Program-made: the position numbers and the translations under genes
The notes under the pieces: generated by a model
Databases searched by the model: none
Seen by the model: the letters and a program-made list of their open reading frames with translations, nothing else
Told to the model about the DNA's origin: nothing
Shown: positions 32,400-44,039 of the stretch, in pieces
Numbering within the stretch: position 1 is the first letter of the stretch
Layout of the letters: every line of letters starts with the position of its first letter
Source: Symsagittifera roscoffensis
Lineage: Eukaryota; Xenacoelomorpha; Acoela; Convolutidae
Length of the DNA: 64,000 nt
Direction: 5' to 3'
Assembly (NCBI RefSeq): GCF_963678635.1
Contig: NW_026971211.1
Coordinates: forward strand, 1 to 64,000

Positions 32400-34006
32400 G
32401 GTAAGTATAATTTGAAACACTTTTAACTAATAAATTTAAAAATGTACTAACCATTTTCTATCAATGTTTGATTTATATTTCTAGTCTTCACACCACGATC
32501 ATCTACAAAACAGAAAAGAAAAATAAAAAAACAAACTTGTTAAATTATCTTAAAACTCATTAAATTTTTTTCTACTAAACAATGTAGTAAAGTTCATACC
32601 AAATATTGTATTTTATTTATAAATTGTTTCCCCATGAAGCAGTAAACTTAGTTACGATGAAAAATTATAATTTTAAACTTCCCAAAATGCAGTAAAATGC
32701 AAAGTCTATGCAATAAATTGATAAAATGAGAAAGCAAAACTAACCTTTTCAAAATTTTTATTCATTCGCAAAAGAGTACTATCCAAACTGGCTCAGCTCG
32801 CCCACGAAGAATTGTTTAAATAATGATTCTGAGTTTCAAGTTTTCACTATCAACAACTCTCACACACGATAACAAGTTTCAAACTTTCCTTTAACCCGGT
32901 TGGAAAGGAATTACACACTAAACCAAACTAACCAACGCAGCATACTAAACACCAAAAATCATAAAAAACAGCTTGACTAAGAAAAGAAAACCAACGGTTC
33001 TTAAACCGGATTAACCCAGTTTAAAACTGGATAATTTATTTTTTTGAAGACTATTATAAAGTCTAAGTAAGAAATAATAAAACACAAAAAAGTCGCAAGA
33101 CAAACCCATACCAAAACCAATTTGATTTTTGAAAAAAGGACACAACCAAAGAAATATAAGAAAAGACCAACATAAACCCAACATAAAACGTTATCACATA
33201 ACAGGACCTCTCAAAGAAACAGCGTGAAATCATACTCCCACTCCTGGCCTAACGCACCAGAGAGGATGTCTTGAGCATGCTCTATAGCCGGCCTAACCCA
33301 CCGCGCTACATCCACGCTTTGTGACCACACTCCTATTTTAAATAAGAGGTACTCAAGGGTGAGTAACTCTTCAAAATAACCGAACTAAAACAAAACGCTT
33401 TTGTGAAAACAACTAACTAAATTCATGATTAAAAAACCGAATTAACATAATTTTATCAAATGTAAATCATACTTTGCAGCATATAGATCATACACAATTA
33501 ACAAAGACGAACATCCAAAGACTAGACGATCCCATCACACTCGAAAAAAAGAATGGCTAAACACAACCGACATGCCGTCCACAATCACAACTCACAGGAT
33601 TTAGAGTACGACTTGACTTCGCAGAAAAGGACTTCATTGAACTAGAACAATGACCACCTCGATGTTCAAGTATACGTACAGATCCGAGTTACAAGGCATC
33701 CCTTCCCCACACGATCTTCACGCCATTCCCAGACGAGGTTGCACACAAAACAAGTTCTCTACATAATACAGAAAAACCTGTCATAGCAAACCATTTTGAA
33801 ATCGGATTGATTTCATTGGGGATCACAGTCGTTGTCGAATGACGACGTAATAATTTACTGTCCATAATTCCAGCGTCGTGGAACTTTCTTCTTCAAGAGG
33901 AACCGGATAGGAAAATGATGTTTGCCAAATACCAACGTTCATCATCCATCCTTCAAATTGCAGAGAAAAAAGATAGTTCTAAAAAACTCTGTAACCCCCG
34001 GATGGG
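32400..34006 (+). other. Long 3' untranslated region, GLR-C
   Basis: 1.6 kb with no clear ORF, matched in length and in several blocks by GLR-D (36066-37675). It contains the conserved GC-rich segment at 33231-33366. It ends CCCCCGGATGGG immediately before the LTR, where GLR-D has CTCGGATGGG; this short purine stretch is the only candidate for a polypurine tract. Confidence 0.6.
33231..33366 (+). ncRNA. Conserved structured-looking 3' UTR segment, GLR-C
   Basis: Much higher GC than its surroundings and strongly conserved with GLR-D (36724-36852), 640 bp from the LTR in both. It contains ACTCCTGGCCTAAC, CACCAGAG, the perfect palindrome GAGCATGCTC, TAGCCGGCCTAACCCACCG and CCACGCTTTGTGAC. The reverse strand reads TAGCGCGGTGGG, which looks like a tRNA D-arm or pol III A-box, but no B-box was found. 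It could be an RNA export, packaging or translation element, or a fossil SINE kept by the family. Confidence 0.4.
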
Positions 34007-34416
34007 TGGAACCTGATCTAAACTACATTTTTTTATTGGATCTTTTAGATATTTCACCACTGTAAAATATTTGATATTAACCAATCATATTCCATCCAAA
34101 TAACAACCCACTTATTTGTAAGTGCTGAAATTACTCGTAATTTCAGCACCAGAGAGATTTGAATTTAACTTAGAATTTAGTTACCTCTCCAAGAGAACTT
34201 CAGCAGTTGCAATAAGCCAGTATACTCTAGATCTATTGAGCCTAGGAGAGACTAGTTAAACACCCTGAGACTAGTAGATATAAGAGTAAGACTAGGATCG
34301 GTATTAGACTAAGAAGTTGCACGAATCTATCCGGCCGAAAATAAGATAGCGTGACGAGCAGACGGTGTACTCTATCCGAAATTACTCTATGAGTTAACCA
34401 CATCGGTCTTAACTCA
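34007..34416 (+). repeat. 3' LTR of GLR-C
   Basis: 410 bp from TGGAACCTGATC to TTAACTCA, followed by CAGC. It is homologous to the 379-bp LTRs of GLR-D, sharing CGTGCAACTTCTTAG (reverse) and CGAATCTATCCGGCCG blocks. The first 200 bp match the truncated 5' LTR at 16045. Confidence 0.85.
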
Positions 34417-34420
34417 CAGC

Positions 34421-35682
34421 TGTGGTGATTTCTTTTTTGTTTGATATAACTAAGCTTGAAAAAGAGACACAAAATGAGGAAAAGAAGCAGTAGATTGTTT
34501 AAGAAATATCTTGGCACAAAAATTTGTGTACCACTCTTTTACTTCATTTGGCAGAAAAGTTGCAGAAAAACAGCAAAATTGTGCGATAATAGCTTCAATG
34601 GTTATGAAACTATGGATCTCCTCCATACTGAGTTTTTTAGGTAAAAAACATGTTTAACAGAAAGGAAGGTCGGTTTATACGGCTAAACTTATCTTTGCTA
34701 ATTGAGGTTTCACTCCACTGGTAACTCTTCCTAATCGAGAGCAATCAGAATGGTAATATTGCTAATTGACTTTTTCCTATAAGACTTGGTACTAAATGCA
34801 ACTGGTTTTTTGGACTGAGGTTTAATAGGACCGGCATATCGCATGAAACACGAGAACAGTGGTGCTGATGATTGAAGGTGATTGAGAGCTAAAGAAAGAG
34901 TGGTTTGATAACCGCGGAAGATTTTGTTTTTTAATCGGATACTTTTTTCAGCATCTCACCGAGTCGAAATTTTGATGGAGAATGCATGATGAGTACAAAA
35001 CAAAACACCAACTCAGCTGCTAATTGCTTAATAGAAACATGGAATGGAAAAATAAGAAAATTCTGAAGGCTAATCATTACGAGGCCAAACCGTGCACTGG
35101 ATAGGCGAACGCTTTGGTATGTGTAGGTCTCTGGAATCCAGAGACAAAATTTTTAACATGTTAAGAATTTGAAGAACAATAAAAAAACAAAAGAAGAAAA
35201 GAACATAAAAGAAATTATCCTTGTTGCGGAGTCCATTTAAAGTTCACAAAAACACAGTTTGGCCTGGTAATGATATTCGTTCTAGAAATATGTCGAAAAC
35301 ATAAAAGGCATTGATGTAGAAGTGCGGAGCATGTCAGAATTTATGCTGAAGAAACTTGCAAAAATATTGATTTTGAAAAACTTCCAAAGTATTGATTTTG
35401 AAATATTGGTTTTGCAGTTGATATGCTAACAGTAAACAGAAATCGGGGAAATCATTTTAATATTCAGAGTATAAAATTTTGCGACAATTTTTAAAAAGTT
35501 TGCTAATAGAGACATACGCAGAAACCAAAAATCTGTGCAGATTATTAAGATCAGTTCATATCATTGTATTTGAACAATTTGTTCATACTTAGATTCTAAT
35601 TTTGACAAAACAATTTACTCAAACTAGGTTCAAATTTTTTTTCTATAAATTGAAAGAATTCGAAAATCAGCGCGAAACCACA
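34421..35682. other. Spacer between the two GLR elements
   Basis: 1.26 kb of apparently host DNA separating the tail-to-tail elements. A short basic ORF (34456-34644) has no support. A small perfect hairpin GTCTCTGGAATCCAGAGAC lies near 35,128-35,146. Confidence 0.45.
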
Positions 35683-35686
35683 GATT

Positions 35687-36065
35687 TGAGTTATGAGCTA
35701 TTTGCTATACTCAAAGAGTAATTTCAGATAGGGTACACCGTCTGTTCGTCACGCTATCTTATTTTCGGCCGGATAGATTCGTGCAACTTCTTAGTCTAAT
35801 AAAGATCTTAATCTTACTCTTATATCTCCTAGTCTCAATAGATCTAGTGTATACTGGTTTATGCGAGTCAGCTCTTAGAAAAGAGAACAACTGCATTCTT
35901 TGTTTAATTCAAATTGCTCTGGTGCTAAAACTACAAGAAGTTTCAGCACTTACAAATAAGTGTGAATGTTTGGGATGGATTATGATTGGTTAGTTAGGAA
36001 AATTTTATACAAATAGAGAATCATATTTATAACCAATTATGATTTCTAGTTTAGAACTGATTCCA
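35687..36065 (-). repeat. 3' LTR of GLR-D
   Basis: 379 bp; in element sense it starts TGGAATCAG and ends CATAACTCA, followed by AATC. Same length as the 5' LTR. Confidence 0.85.
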
Positions 36066-36570
36066 CCCATCCGAGGTTAAGGAATTTTAGTTTTTGAATG
36101 TTTAATGTAGTGAAGGATGGGCGAAGTTGTTCTCTTTCTGTGAGCTGCGATCATTGGCGTTTAAGAGAAAGAAGAAGTGTTGCAGTTTGTGTCTGACGGA
36201 TGAAGATGATCATGTTCATATTTTCAGAAGGGTCTTGTTGATCGTGATAGTCTTGGGGTATTGTGTCAAGACTCTTGATCGATGCAGTGAGGTGTTGATT
36301 TCGTTAAGTTCAGAGCGAGACTAGGTGTAGTATCAAATTTGACTTTTTCGCGTGAAGTGCCAAGTGACTAGGATCCATACGTGTAATCAACATCGAGATG
36401 GCTCTTGGGCTGGTCCAATGGATTTCCTTCGCTGCGATGTCGAGTCCGTACTTTAAATCCTCTGAGGGTAGTGACTGTAGGCAGCAAATCGGGTATATTT
36501 GCCATTCCGTAGTTGGAGTGTGATTGGGTTGTCAACTTCTTTGCTGCTCGTCTTTGGGCTTTACTAAATC

Positions 36571-36610
<40 letters not shown>
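36571..36610. repeat. (TA)n microsatellite
   Basis: About 20 TA dinucleotides in the GLR-D 3' UTR, absent from GLR-C, so gained after the copies diverged. Confidence 0.9.
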
Positions 36611-36611
<1 letters not shown>

Positions 36612-36723
36612 CATTTATTATTTACATATATAAACTTCTTTGTTAATTTAGTTTTTAGTTATGATCTATAATCAATGATTATCGCAAAAGCGTTTTCATA
36701 TTAGTTTGATTATTTTTATGAGT

Positions 36724-36852
36724 CACTCACCCTTGAGCAACTCTTGTCAAAAAGAGAATGTGTGTCACAAAGCGTGGATAAAGCCCGGTGGGTTAGGCCG
36801 GCTATAGAGCATGCTCAGGACGTCCCTCTGGTGAGTTAGGCCAGGAGTATGG
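36724..36852 (-). ncRNA. Conserved structured-looking 3' UTR segment, GLR-D
   Basis: Counterpart of 33231-33366. In element sense it keeps ACTCCTGGCCTAAC, CACCAGAGG, GAGCATGCTC, TAGCCGGCCTAACCCACCG and CCACGCTTTGTGAC. It sits the same 640 bp from the 3' LTR. Outside this block the 3' UTRs are much more diverged. Confidence 0.4.
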
Positions 36853-37675
36853 TACAATTTTATGGTCTCTTTGTGTAGAGTCCTTTTTGTGTTCAACTTT
36901 TTTGTTCCTTTTTTATTTCTTGTTTTCTTCTTTTTTGTTTTGGTTGTGTCCTTCTCTCAAAAATCGAATTGCTCGGTCTGGGTTTTTCTTTCGACGTTTT
37001 TGTATTTTAATCGTTTGTGGTAAGATTTGAATGTGGTCTTCAAAAGATTAATTTATTCAGTTTTAAGCTGGTTGTAATCTGGTTTGCTTACCGTGTGTTT
37101 TCTTCTCTTAGTCATGCTATTAGATTGTGGTTTGTTACGTTAGTAAGCTGCGTTGGTTTAGTTTTTTTTTACTATATAATTCCTTCCAACCCGGTTAAAA
37201 AAAGGTTTGAAACGTGTGAAAACTGGTTAGAGTTGTTATCATTGAGAGTTAAAACTTAAAATTCATTACTTTAAACAATTCTTCGTGGGTGATCTGTGCG
37301 ATTGTGAACAACATTTGTGGGCGAGTGAATGATTTTAAATCATAAAGAAGCGTCTTCCAAAAGGTTAGTACATTTTCGAATTTATCTACATTTTTTTTAT
37401 TTGACTAAATTGCGATATCAATTTTACTGCATATGGGGAGTTGAAATATTGAATTTACTGCTTGTCCAGATAAATTTTGAATGCATTTGGGATTATTTTT
37501 TATAAATCTAATTCTTTTTGGGGTAAATTTTCTGCTTTCAAATATGCTGCGAATTGTTTATATGAGTTAAAAATTTCTAGAAAAAATGAAAGCTTTATGA
37601 AGAATGGTTAGATATGTTTTTGAATTTACTAATGAGAAAAAAATAACTCATACATTTTTAATCATCAGCAAAAAA

Positions 37676-39401
37676 TCAATGGGGGAAGATGTCGTGAATG
37701 ACGTCTGATGATGTTTGAAGTTTAGCTAGTAAGCGGGTGATATATTTAGTTTGAAGAAGTGACCACAGCAGTTCAAGTGCGTTGATGATATTGTGCTCTT
37801 CACTGCTTGGCGAGAATTCATGCGGTGTGTTTTGAATTAGGTTATATAGTTTATGATTATATTTAGTATTATGTATGTAATCTAGGATCGGGATTTCAAC
37901 GGGCTGTATAAATTCGTGTAGGATGATTAGTGGACGGGATTCATGAACGCTGAAAGTTCTGGTTAGTGGGCAGAACATATACATTTGTCTGGTAAGATCG
38001 TAGTTTCGGATGATTTTTTGCATGTTAGTTTCTTTGATGCAATATGTGAAGTTTAGAAACAATGGTGAAGTGTATTTAGAGTTAATAAATTGAAAACGGT
38101 AATGTACGTTTCGTGATGGTGTGTTAGTTGTGTAAGGGTATTTTATGAATTTATATTAGTGTATTTTTGAGTCTGTTTTGTGCGTAACATGATTTGGTGT
38201 GAACAGTGTAGGTCACATTCTTTTGGTGTTAAGAAATGAAAGGTTAGTGAAAAAAAGGTTGAATTTGTTAAATTATGAGTAGTAGGCTTGTGTGTCGCGA
38301 AGTGCTGCTGAAATAACGTGGTCGAAATTTTTATTCATGCAATCTAGAGTAAAGACATATCGTGATTTGATGAAAAACTTTTTAGGTAGTTGGGGGTTAG
38401 TTTTTTTATCGTCAACTAGGAAGGTATCTTCGTTAGCTCGTGCAATGGCGTGATCATAGTGTTCTATGGAAAATCTGTTAGTTTATGTGCAGTGAGTCTA
38501 GCGAGTGTTTGATTATATCCGATGTTAGTAATTGTTTTCAGTAAGTGATGTTGCTAAGAGATAGAGTCTAGTGTGGCATAATTCATCGTCGTCGGGATTA
38601 TTATATAGTGGAAGAGATAATGGGTTACTGAAGTGATAGAAAGAGGCCCATGAGAGTGTGGGGAATAATACATTTTCGTTTAGATAATTTGGTTGTTAGG
38701 ATCTGAGCGATAATAAATATATTGTGGAAAAATGGAAAAATTGTGGAAAAATATATTCTTTGGTGTTAGTATGAAGTGGATGAATTGTTAATGTTTGTGC
38801 TGGTTGAGTGTTGGTAGGGAATGGGCTGTGGGACTTTTTTCGTTTAGATAATCTGTGGGCTCAGGTTTCTCCTGTTGATGATGCGGGGTTTGAGGAGTCT
38901 GAGGATGTAATGAATTGTGAGAGTTGGTGAATGGTTAGTGTATGAGGGTACTGTAAATTTTGTTGAAGGGTGATGAAGTTATCGAGTTCTTTTTCAAGTT
39001 CAGTGTCAACGGGGCTATTGTTGTCTGGCGGTCGCTTGTCAAGGGGGAACATATTGGTGTTACATCAGTGTGGGACGAAGGGGCTGGAGAAGGTTCATTT
39101 GTGGTTTTGGAGTGAAGGGGTTGAAATGGGGGTAGAAATGGAAAAAGGTCATCATGGAAAATGTAGACGGGCCGGGTTCGGAGTTTACAAATTCGTCGCG
39201 TGTTTCTATGGCAGATTTATTAAATTGTGAGATGGTGTTGTGAAGTATAGTGATGGAGTTAGCGTCTGAATCCATGCTTGATGATTTATTAGTATATGGT
39301 GATTCAGGGTATGGGGGGAAATCAGGAAGTGGCAGGATCGGAGTGTGGCGCTGGAGATTGGCCGGTTATGAAATGGAACGGTGGAGGGATCCGCGGCTCA
39401 C
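37676..39401 (-). pseudogene. ORF4 downstream of env, GLR-D
   Basis: The second-ATG start is intact at 39275 (MDSDAN); the upstream start that overlaps the env stop is GTG here (39399-39401). Open pieces are 39060-39275, 38861-39052 (FITLQQNLQYP, TLTIHQLSQ) and 37676-38062 (FTYCIKETN, MYMFCP, IHDIFPH at the end). The intervening 800 bp are broken but alignable with GLR-C. Amino-acid sharing at both ends of the gene supports a real, once-functional protein of roughly 550 residues. Confidence 0.6.
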
Positions 39402-41975
39402 CGTGGGCTAAAAAGATGGTTGTTCTGAGATCGAAAATTAGTGGTATGTGGTTGTTCTATGATTTGTTCATATGTTTCTTCTAAGTTTGGTTGCTGAGCT
39501 ATGATGTGGGTAACTGGACTTTGAAGGTAACTATGACTTGTAGAGACGTGCTCTGTTAGGGCTTTATTTCTGAGTTTCCGTGGTACTTAAGATAATGGAT
39601 GGTTAATACTCTTAGTTTGTAATTGTGGCGCAGTAGTTGTTGTGTTTGTGGTGTTTTGTGAAATATCGTATATATTTGGCGTAAATGATAGTTTTGTGTT
39701 ATTTTCTTTTATTTGAGCGTCTAGAAGTACTTTTTTGATTGAAGTTCAAAAAATTCCAAAAAATCCTGGGAAAAGTATGCGTGCTACGCTTGCTTGTTTG
39801 CTTACTTGTGTGTATTGCGCATGTAACATGGATTCCTTTCAGTAAAAAAAAAGAGAAATCCAAAAAATTTTAACATTGCATATAATATAATTGATCTTTC
39901 TAAGATGTAGGTGGGCCATCCTAGAAAGGAAATAAATTCCTTTTTCAAATTTACAAAACTAATAGTATTTATCGGCGATATATCTTGTGGTCGGTATTTT
40001 TCGCCGTTTAAATATTTGTAGTCTTTTATATCTTTAAAATATCCAGTATAGTCTTGTGTGTAGATGTCTAAAAATCCTGCAGTTTTTACAGGTTTTCGTA
40101 AGTTTTGGTCAATTGATTGTCGTTGTACTATGTCCGTTTTTGTGAGAAATTCTTGAAACTGTTGCGTTCGAATATAATGTTGATTGTCTGATCTAGGGTA
40201 TATACCTTATGACTGTAAATCAATATTAGAAGTATGAGCAATAGCTCGAATACTTTCTGGTGCGAATTTCGTTAATGGTTGCATGAGTGTAGGGTATGGT
40301 GTGAGGAGGTAATAGTTATCTTCATCAGCATTTAATTATAAAACTTTGTGGCTATTTTCTGATCCAAATGGGACAGCTGTATCCCAAAAATGAGTTCTTA
40401 TAGAAAGTGTGTCAACAAAATGTACTTTATTTTTTTGGAATATAAGGACTCGTTTGTAAAATCGTTTATCTTCAAAAACATATTTTAGTGATATATTTTT
40501 TACAAGTGTAGTCCTATAAAATATTTCCTTCATAGTCAATAAAATTTGATCTATTTCCTGACAATAAATATCCTGCATAAGGTATTTTTAGCACTGCAAT
40601 TGCAAGTGACTGTAAAATTTGTGAACGTTCAATTTCGCATAAGTGATGGAGTGTTTCTAGTTTTAATAAGGCCATCTATTAAAAAACTCTACTTATTGTG
40701 TAGTCTAAATTCAAGTCGAGTGAACTGCGCCGAAATATGTACTATTCATTAGTGATAACTCTTGTAAACGTGTACTGCTTTTGTCTTGTGGCTTAAGTTT
40801 CCCACCGGTTCTTCATGTCTTTTTAAGTAATAGAACTGGGGTGTATGAGTTTTCGTCGCAAATTGAATTGTGATGTGTTAGATATTGGATATTTATTAGT
40901 TTTCTTGTGTTCATGTCAAAACTTTTTTGATATTCGACAAGAGTTTCTGCATATTAGGTTTTGTAACGTGGTGTATTTTATTTGCAGGCAAGTTTTGTTT
41001 CTGGTTAGAATTGAAAAAGTGTCAGCTTGTTTCTCTATTGTGAATTTCGTTGAGTTTATAGTTATTTTGTCTGTGTTTTTCAGGGTTTACTTTATCAAAG
41101 GGATGGATTCAATAAAGTTTTTTTGATGAAGTGTTTGTCATTCTTGCGTGTATTCTTGCTACCTGAAATGTGGTACATGTGTCTTCGGGGAACCAAACAA
41201 TAGTTGCTTGTGTTCATGTAGTTGGATCGCAATGTTCTTGGTCATTTTTACCAAGTAGTCGTATTTCCTGATAAATTATTGTGTCGTCTTTTAAATCTCG
41301 TGTTAATTGTACTTTTTCTAGTTGTTTTTTCGAATCAAAAAACATAATTTCTTGGTAAACTTTGTTTTTTTTTGTGTCAGTTTCACAATTAGAGGGGTTA
41401 TTTATTCCGACGTGTGGTATCCAGTTTTTATCATGGAGATCGTAAGTTAAATGTCCACGTGCGTCGTGGAATGGATATTTGTCATCTAACTTCAGAGTCT
41501 GGGAAAACTTGAAAGTTTACCAATTTTTTGTTTGTGCCTGATTTGTTGTTAACTTTAATCGATTAAGTTCATTTGTACAATTTTCAGAGCTAAGATGTAA
41601 TTGTCTTTCTATATTGTTTTGATGGAGAGATTCGTGATCTAGATATTTTTATTTCCATTCGAGACTGGAGAACAGTGTACTTTTTCCTCTGAAAATGTTG
41701 CTGTGAATTTATATCCTGTTAATGTTGTAGGCCGGGCTTTTGAGTAAATTGTCGCTACTATATTTGTTGTTTCGATTTGTGGTTCGGATTCACATTGGGT
41801 ATTTTGATTTATTGCATATTTATGTAGTTTTATTTATTTCATTTTCTTCACAGTCATAGTGTGTGACTAGGAAATCATGGGGTTCTGTTCGGGGAGAAGG
41901 GTTGTTTTGAGTTTTTGGTTCGGAAAAGGTAAAAAGGAGGAGGGTTTGAAAGAATATTGTTCTCAAAAAATACAT
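39398..41975 (-). pseudogene. env: Env-like glycoprotein gene, broken, GLR-D
   Basis: Starts at 41973-41975 (ATG) with a hydrophobic signal-peptide-like segment and overlaps the ORF3 end. The ectodomain cysteine positions around 41,850-41,150, the later ectodomain block (40336-40578), the membrane span near 39,900 and a Pro/Thr-rich tail all correspond to GLR-C. It is interrupted by many stops and shifts. Assignment rests on position and architecture, as in GLR-C. Confidence 0.55.
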
Positions 41976-43109
41976 GTGTATGGTAGTCCTGAATATGGAT
42001 TATAGATTGTTATATAACAAAGTGTCTTTTTGGTAAATCTATCGTATTTATAGATGACTTCTGTTATGATGAATGGGGGAGGTAAACATTGAGCTGTTAT
42101 ATTTGGTGGGGCTAAGGGTAGAGGTCGGTGAATTAAATTGCTTAGCTTATTGTTATTTCAGTTTGAGTGTTAATATATCTTGTGCAAGCATTTGTATGTT
42201 GTGTTCTTGTATATCTTTGTGGATATCGTGTCGATATTGCAAACTGTTGAGTGCCCAATAATGTATCCTATTATTATCGTGGTGTTGGCCAGATAATGAG
42301 GGGGTTGGTACGAGGGGGTTATTCAAGGGGCTGAAGGAAGTGAAAGGGTTTCTGTTAATGGCAAAAATCGTTCTGATGAGTTCTCTACTGGGTCATTTAC
42401 TAAATTGGTTTCACCTTGAGTGAAAGCTTGTGTCATCCAATATGGGAGACGTAATGTTGAAGTTGCGGGATTAAAAGGACTTTCGCGAATTTGTTCGGAT
42501 GTGGGCGTTGAACCTAAATAATCCGATGGTATGTTTGGGATATTTTGTTGTGAGGTAGATTGAGGGTACTATAAATTGTACTAGTGGAGAGGTCTAGTGG
42601 ACTTGCTATTGGTGAGGATGGTATATTGAAATGAATTCTGGGAGTTGTAAAATTCTATTTCGTCTTGAGTGTATAATTTGTCTATATTTATTGTTGGTGT
42701 GTTTTGGGCTTGGCTTGGATGTCTTGTTCTGTTAAGATCTTGTTGGAGAGAAGAGTATATGTTAAATATTAGTTTGTCCTGTGGTTCGCTTAGAGATGCG
42801 TGGCGAACTACCAGTTCAAAAGTTTCTGACAAAAGTGAGTGTCTTCTTCTAATTGTGTATGGGTTTTTTTTGGAATGAAATACGGGTTGATGATTGGGGA
42901 TGATTTGTCTGACTGTTTGTTGGTTTTGTTGGAGATTCTTGGGATGTTGTAATTGGTGAGACAGTTGTGGAGGTTAGTGATTAGCATTTTTGAAAGATTC
43001 TTTATTTTTTTTACCTATGAAGAAAACTCATGTTGGTTGTAATATTCTTTTGTTTTGTTGCTAATGCAAAAGTTATTATTGCCTTTTTTATGCATTTGCA
43101 TATTGTCAT
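41963..43109 (-). pseudogene. ORF3, GLR-D
   Basis: Equivalent of 26761-28004: a short Cys/Lys start (MTICKCIKKA) with a hydrophobic run, an open middle (42581-42832, with RHASLSEP and LQQDLNR.RH), a DIHKDIQEHNIQ segment and the same YTCIF ending before a TGA at 41963-41965. Several frame breaks. The overlap with the env ATG is preserved. Confidence 0.5.
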
Positions 43110-43187
43110 AATTAGGGATGTTAAAAATTTGAAAAATATCACAAAAAAAAGAAAAATGTATTTTTTTGTTGAAAATATGTCTTACGT

Positions 43188-43576
43188 TTAGATGGTTTTT
43201 GAAAAACGTACCTGAAGACGAGGTGAATGAAAAAATGTTAAAAAACTGCAAAAAATTATTAGGAGGAGGATGGATATTTCAAGGATATCTGCGATAAAAA
43301 TTATGCTAACTTTGAAAAAAGTTGAGATGATTGAAAAAAAATTTGAAATTATTGGCTTTGGAAGTTGGACTGTTTGAGAGAGAAGCATTGAAGAAAAGAT
43401 TCGTTCTGTCGAATTATTTTTAATTTATTGAGGCTAAGTTTGAGTATGGTTGGATTATTTGTTAATTTTTGATAAGTGGATTGGATAGAGGAAATTTTTG
43501 GTGAGAAGAAATCTGGGAATCTAAGAAAGAGCTTTTTAGTTTTGTTTTTATTTATGGGATGATCGGGGGTATTCAA
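43188..43576 (-). CDS. Two overlapping small ORFs between pol and ORF3, GLR-D
   Basis: The first ORF is 43576-43349 (75 codons, Lys/Asn/Ser-rich, with TNNPT and SFLQCFSLKQS). The second is 43388-43188 (66 codons, hydrophobic, MLLSQTV start). They overlap by 40 nt and the second is in the +2 frame relative to the first, the same as in GLR-C. Both are still open in both elements although neighbouring genes are heavily broken. Confidence 0.5.
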
Positions 43577-44039
43577 GAGTTATTCGTACTTTAGGCTAAA
43601 TGATCATGGCTTATTTTTGTAAACGCTAATTTAATATTTTTTCTTGAGGGATTTTTGATGTCTAAATTGGGGCAATATTTTTGATCTTCGTTCTAGTTGA
43701 TAGGGGAGGGTTGTAATATTTAGATTCTGTTTATTTCGATTGTCAAATATGAGCGTGTTGCTTACTTTTGACCTGGAGGTATTTTAGTTATAGTTAGAGA
43801 TACGCTTGAAGGTGTAGTTTGTCGGCTAAATAAGTTGTGTCAAAATGAGGTGATATTTTAGAAAGTTTCTGATTGGCCTGTTTTGAAATAATTTGTTTAA
43901 GAATTTCAGCATCATTTTTTAGAAGAAAGAAGAAAGATTTGTTATGATTTTCGAAAAGTTAAAATGAAAATTAATTCGGAAGGGGCTTTTGAACTTTCGA
44001 ATCTTATTCAACTTTATTTGAAATTTTAGATTGTGGAAT

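Larger units (their letters stand above)
16041..34420 (+). mobile_element. GLR-C: giant env-bearing LTR retrotransposon, plus strand
   Basis: 18,372 bp (16045-34416) flanked by CAGC (16041-16044, 34417-34420). Domain order is gag, protease, RT, RNase H, integrase, two small ORFs, ORF3, env, ORF4, long 3' UTR. RNase H before integrase, a GPY-type integrase C-terminus and a 4-bp target duplication indicate Ty3/Gypsy. The 5' LTR is truncated and the primer site is lost. Many frameshifts and stops show that this is an old, dead copy, but its protein segments align with GLR-D throughout. The size is far above the usual 5-10 kb for the group. Confidence 0.85.
36066..37675 (-). other. Long 3' untranslated region, GLR-D
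   Basis: 1.6 kb equivalent of 32400-34006 in GLR-C. It contains the conserved GC-rich block (36724-36852) and a TA microsatellite. Short plus-strand ORFs at 36127-36324 and 37017-37259 are antisense and not supported by GLR-C. Confidence 0.6.

Noticed and set aside
33231..33366. A genuine tRNA gene on the reverse strand
   Set aside because: An A-box-like sequence is present but there is no B-box and no cloverleaf I could fold.
34456..34644. 62-codon basic ORF between the two giant elements
   Set aside because: Not conserved, no domain, no supporting context.
36127..36324. 65-codon plus-strand ORF in the GLR-D 3' UTR
   Set aside because: Antisense to the element, and no equivalent is kept in GLR-C.
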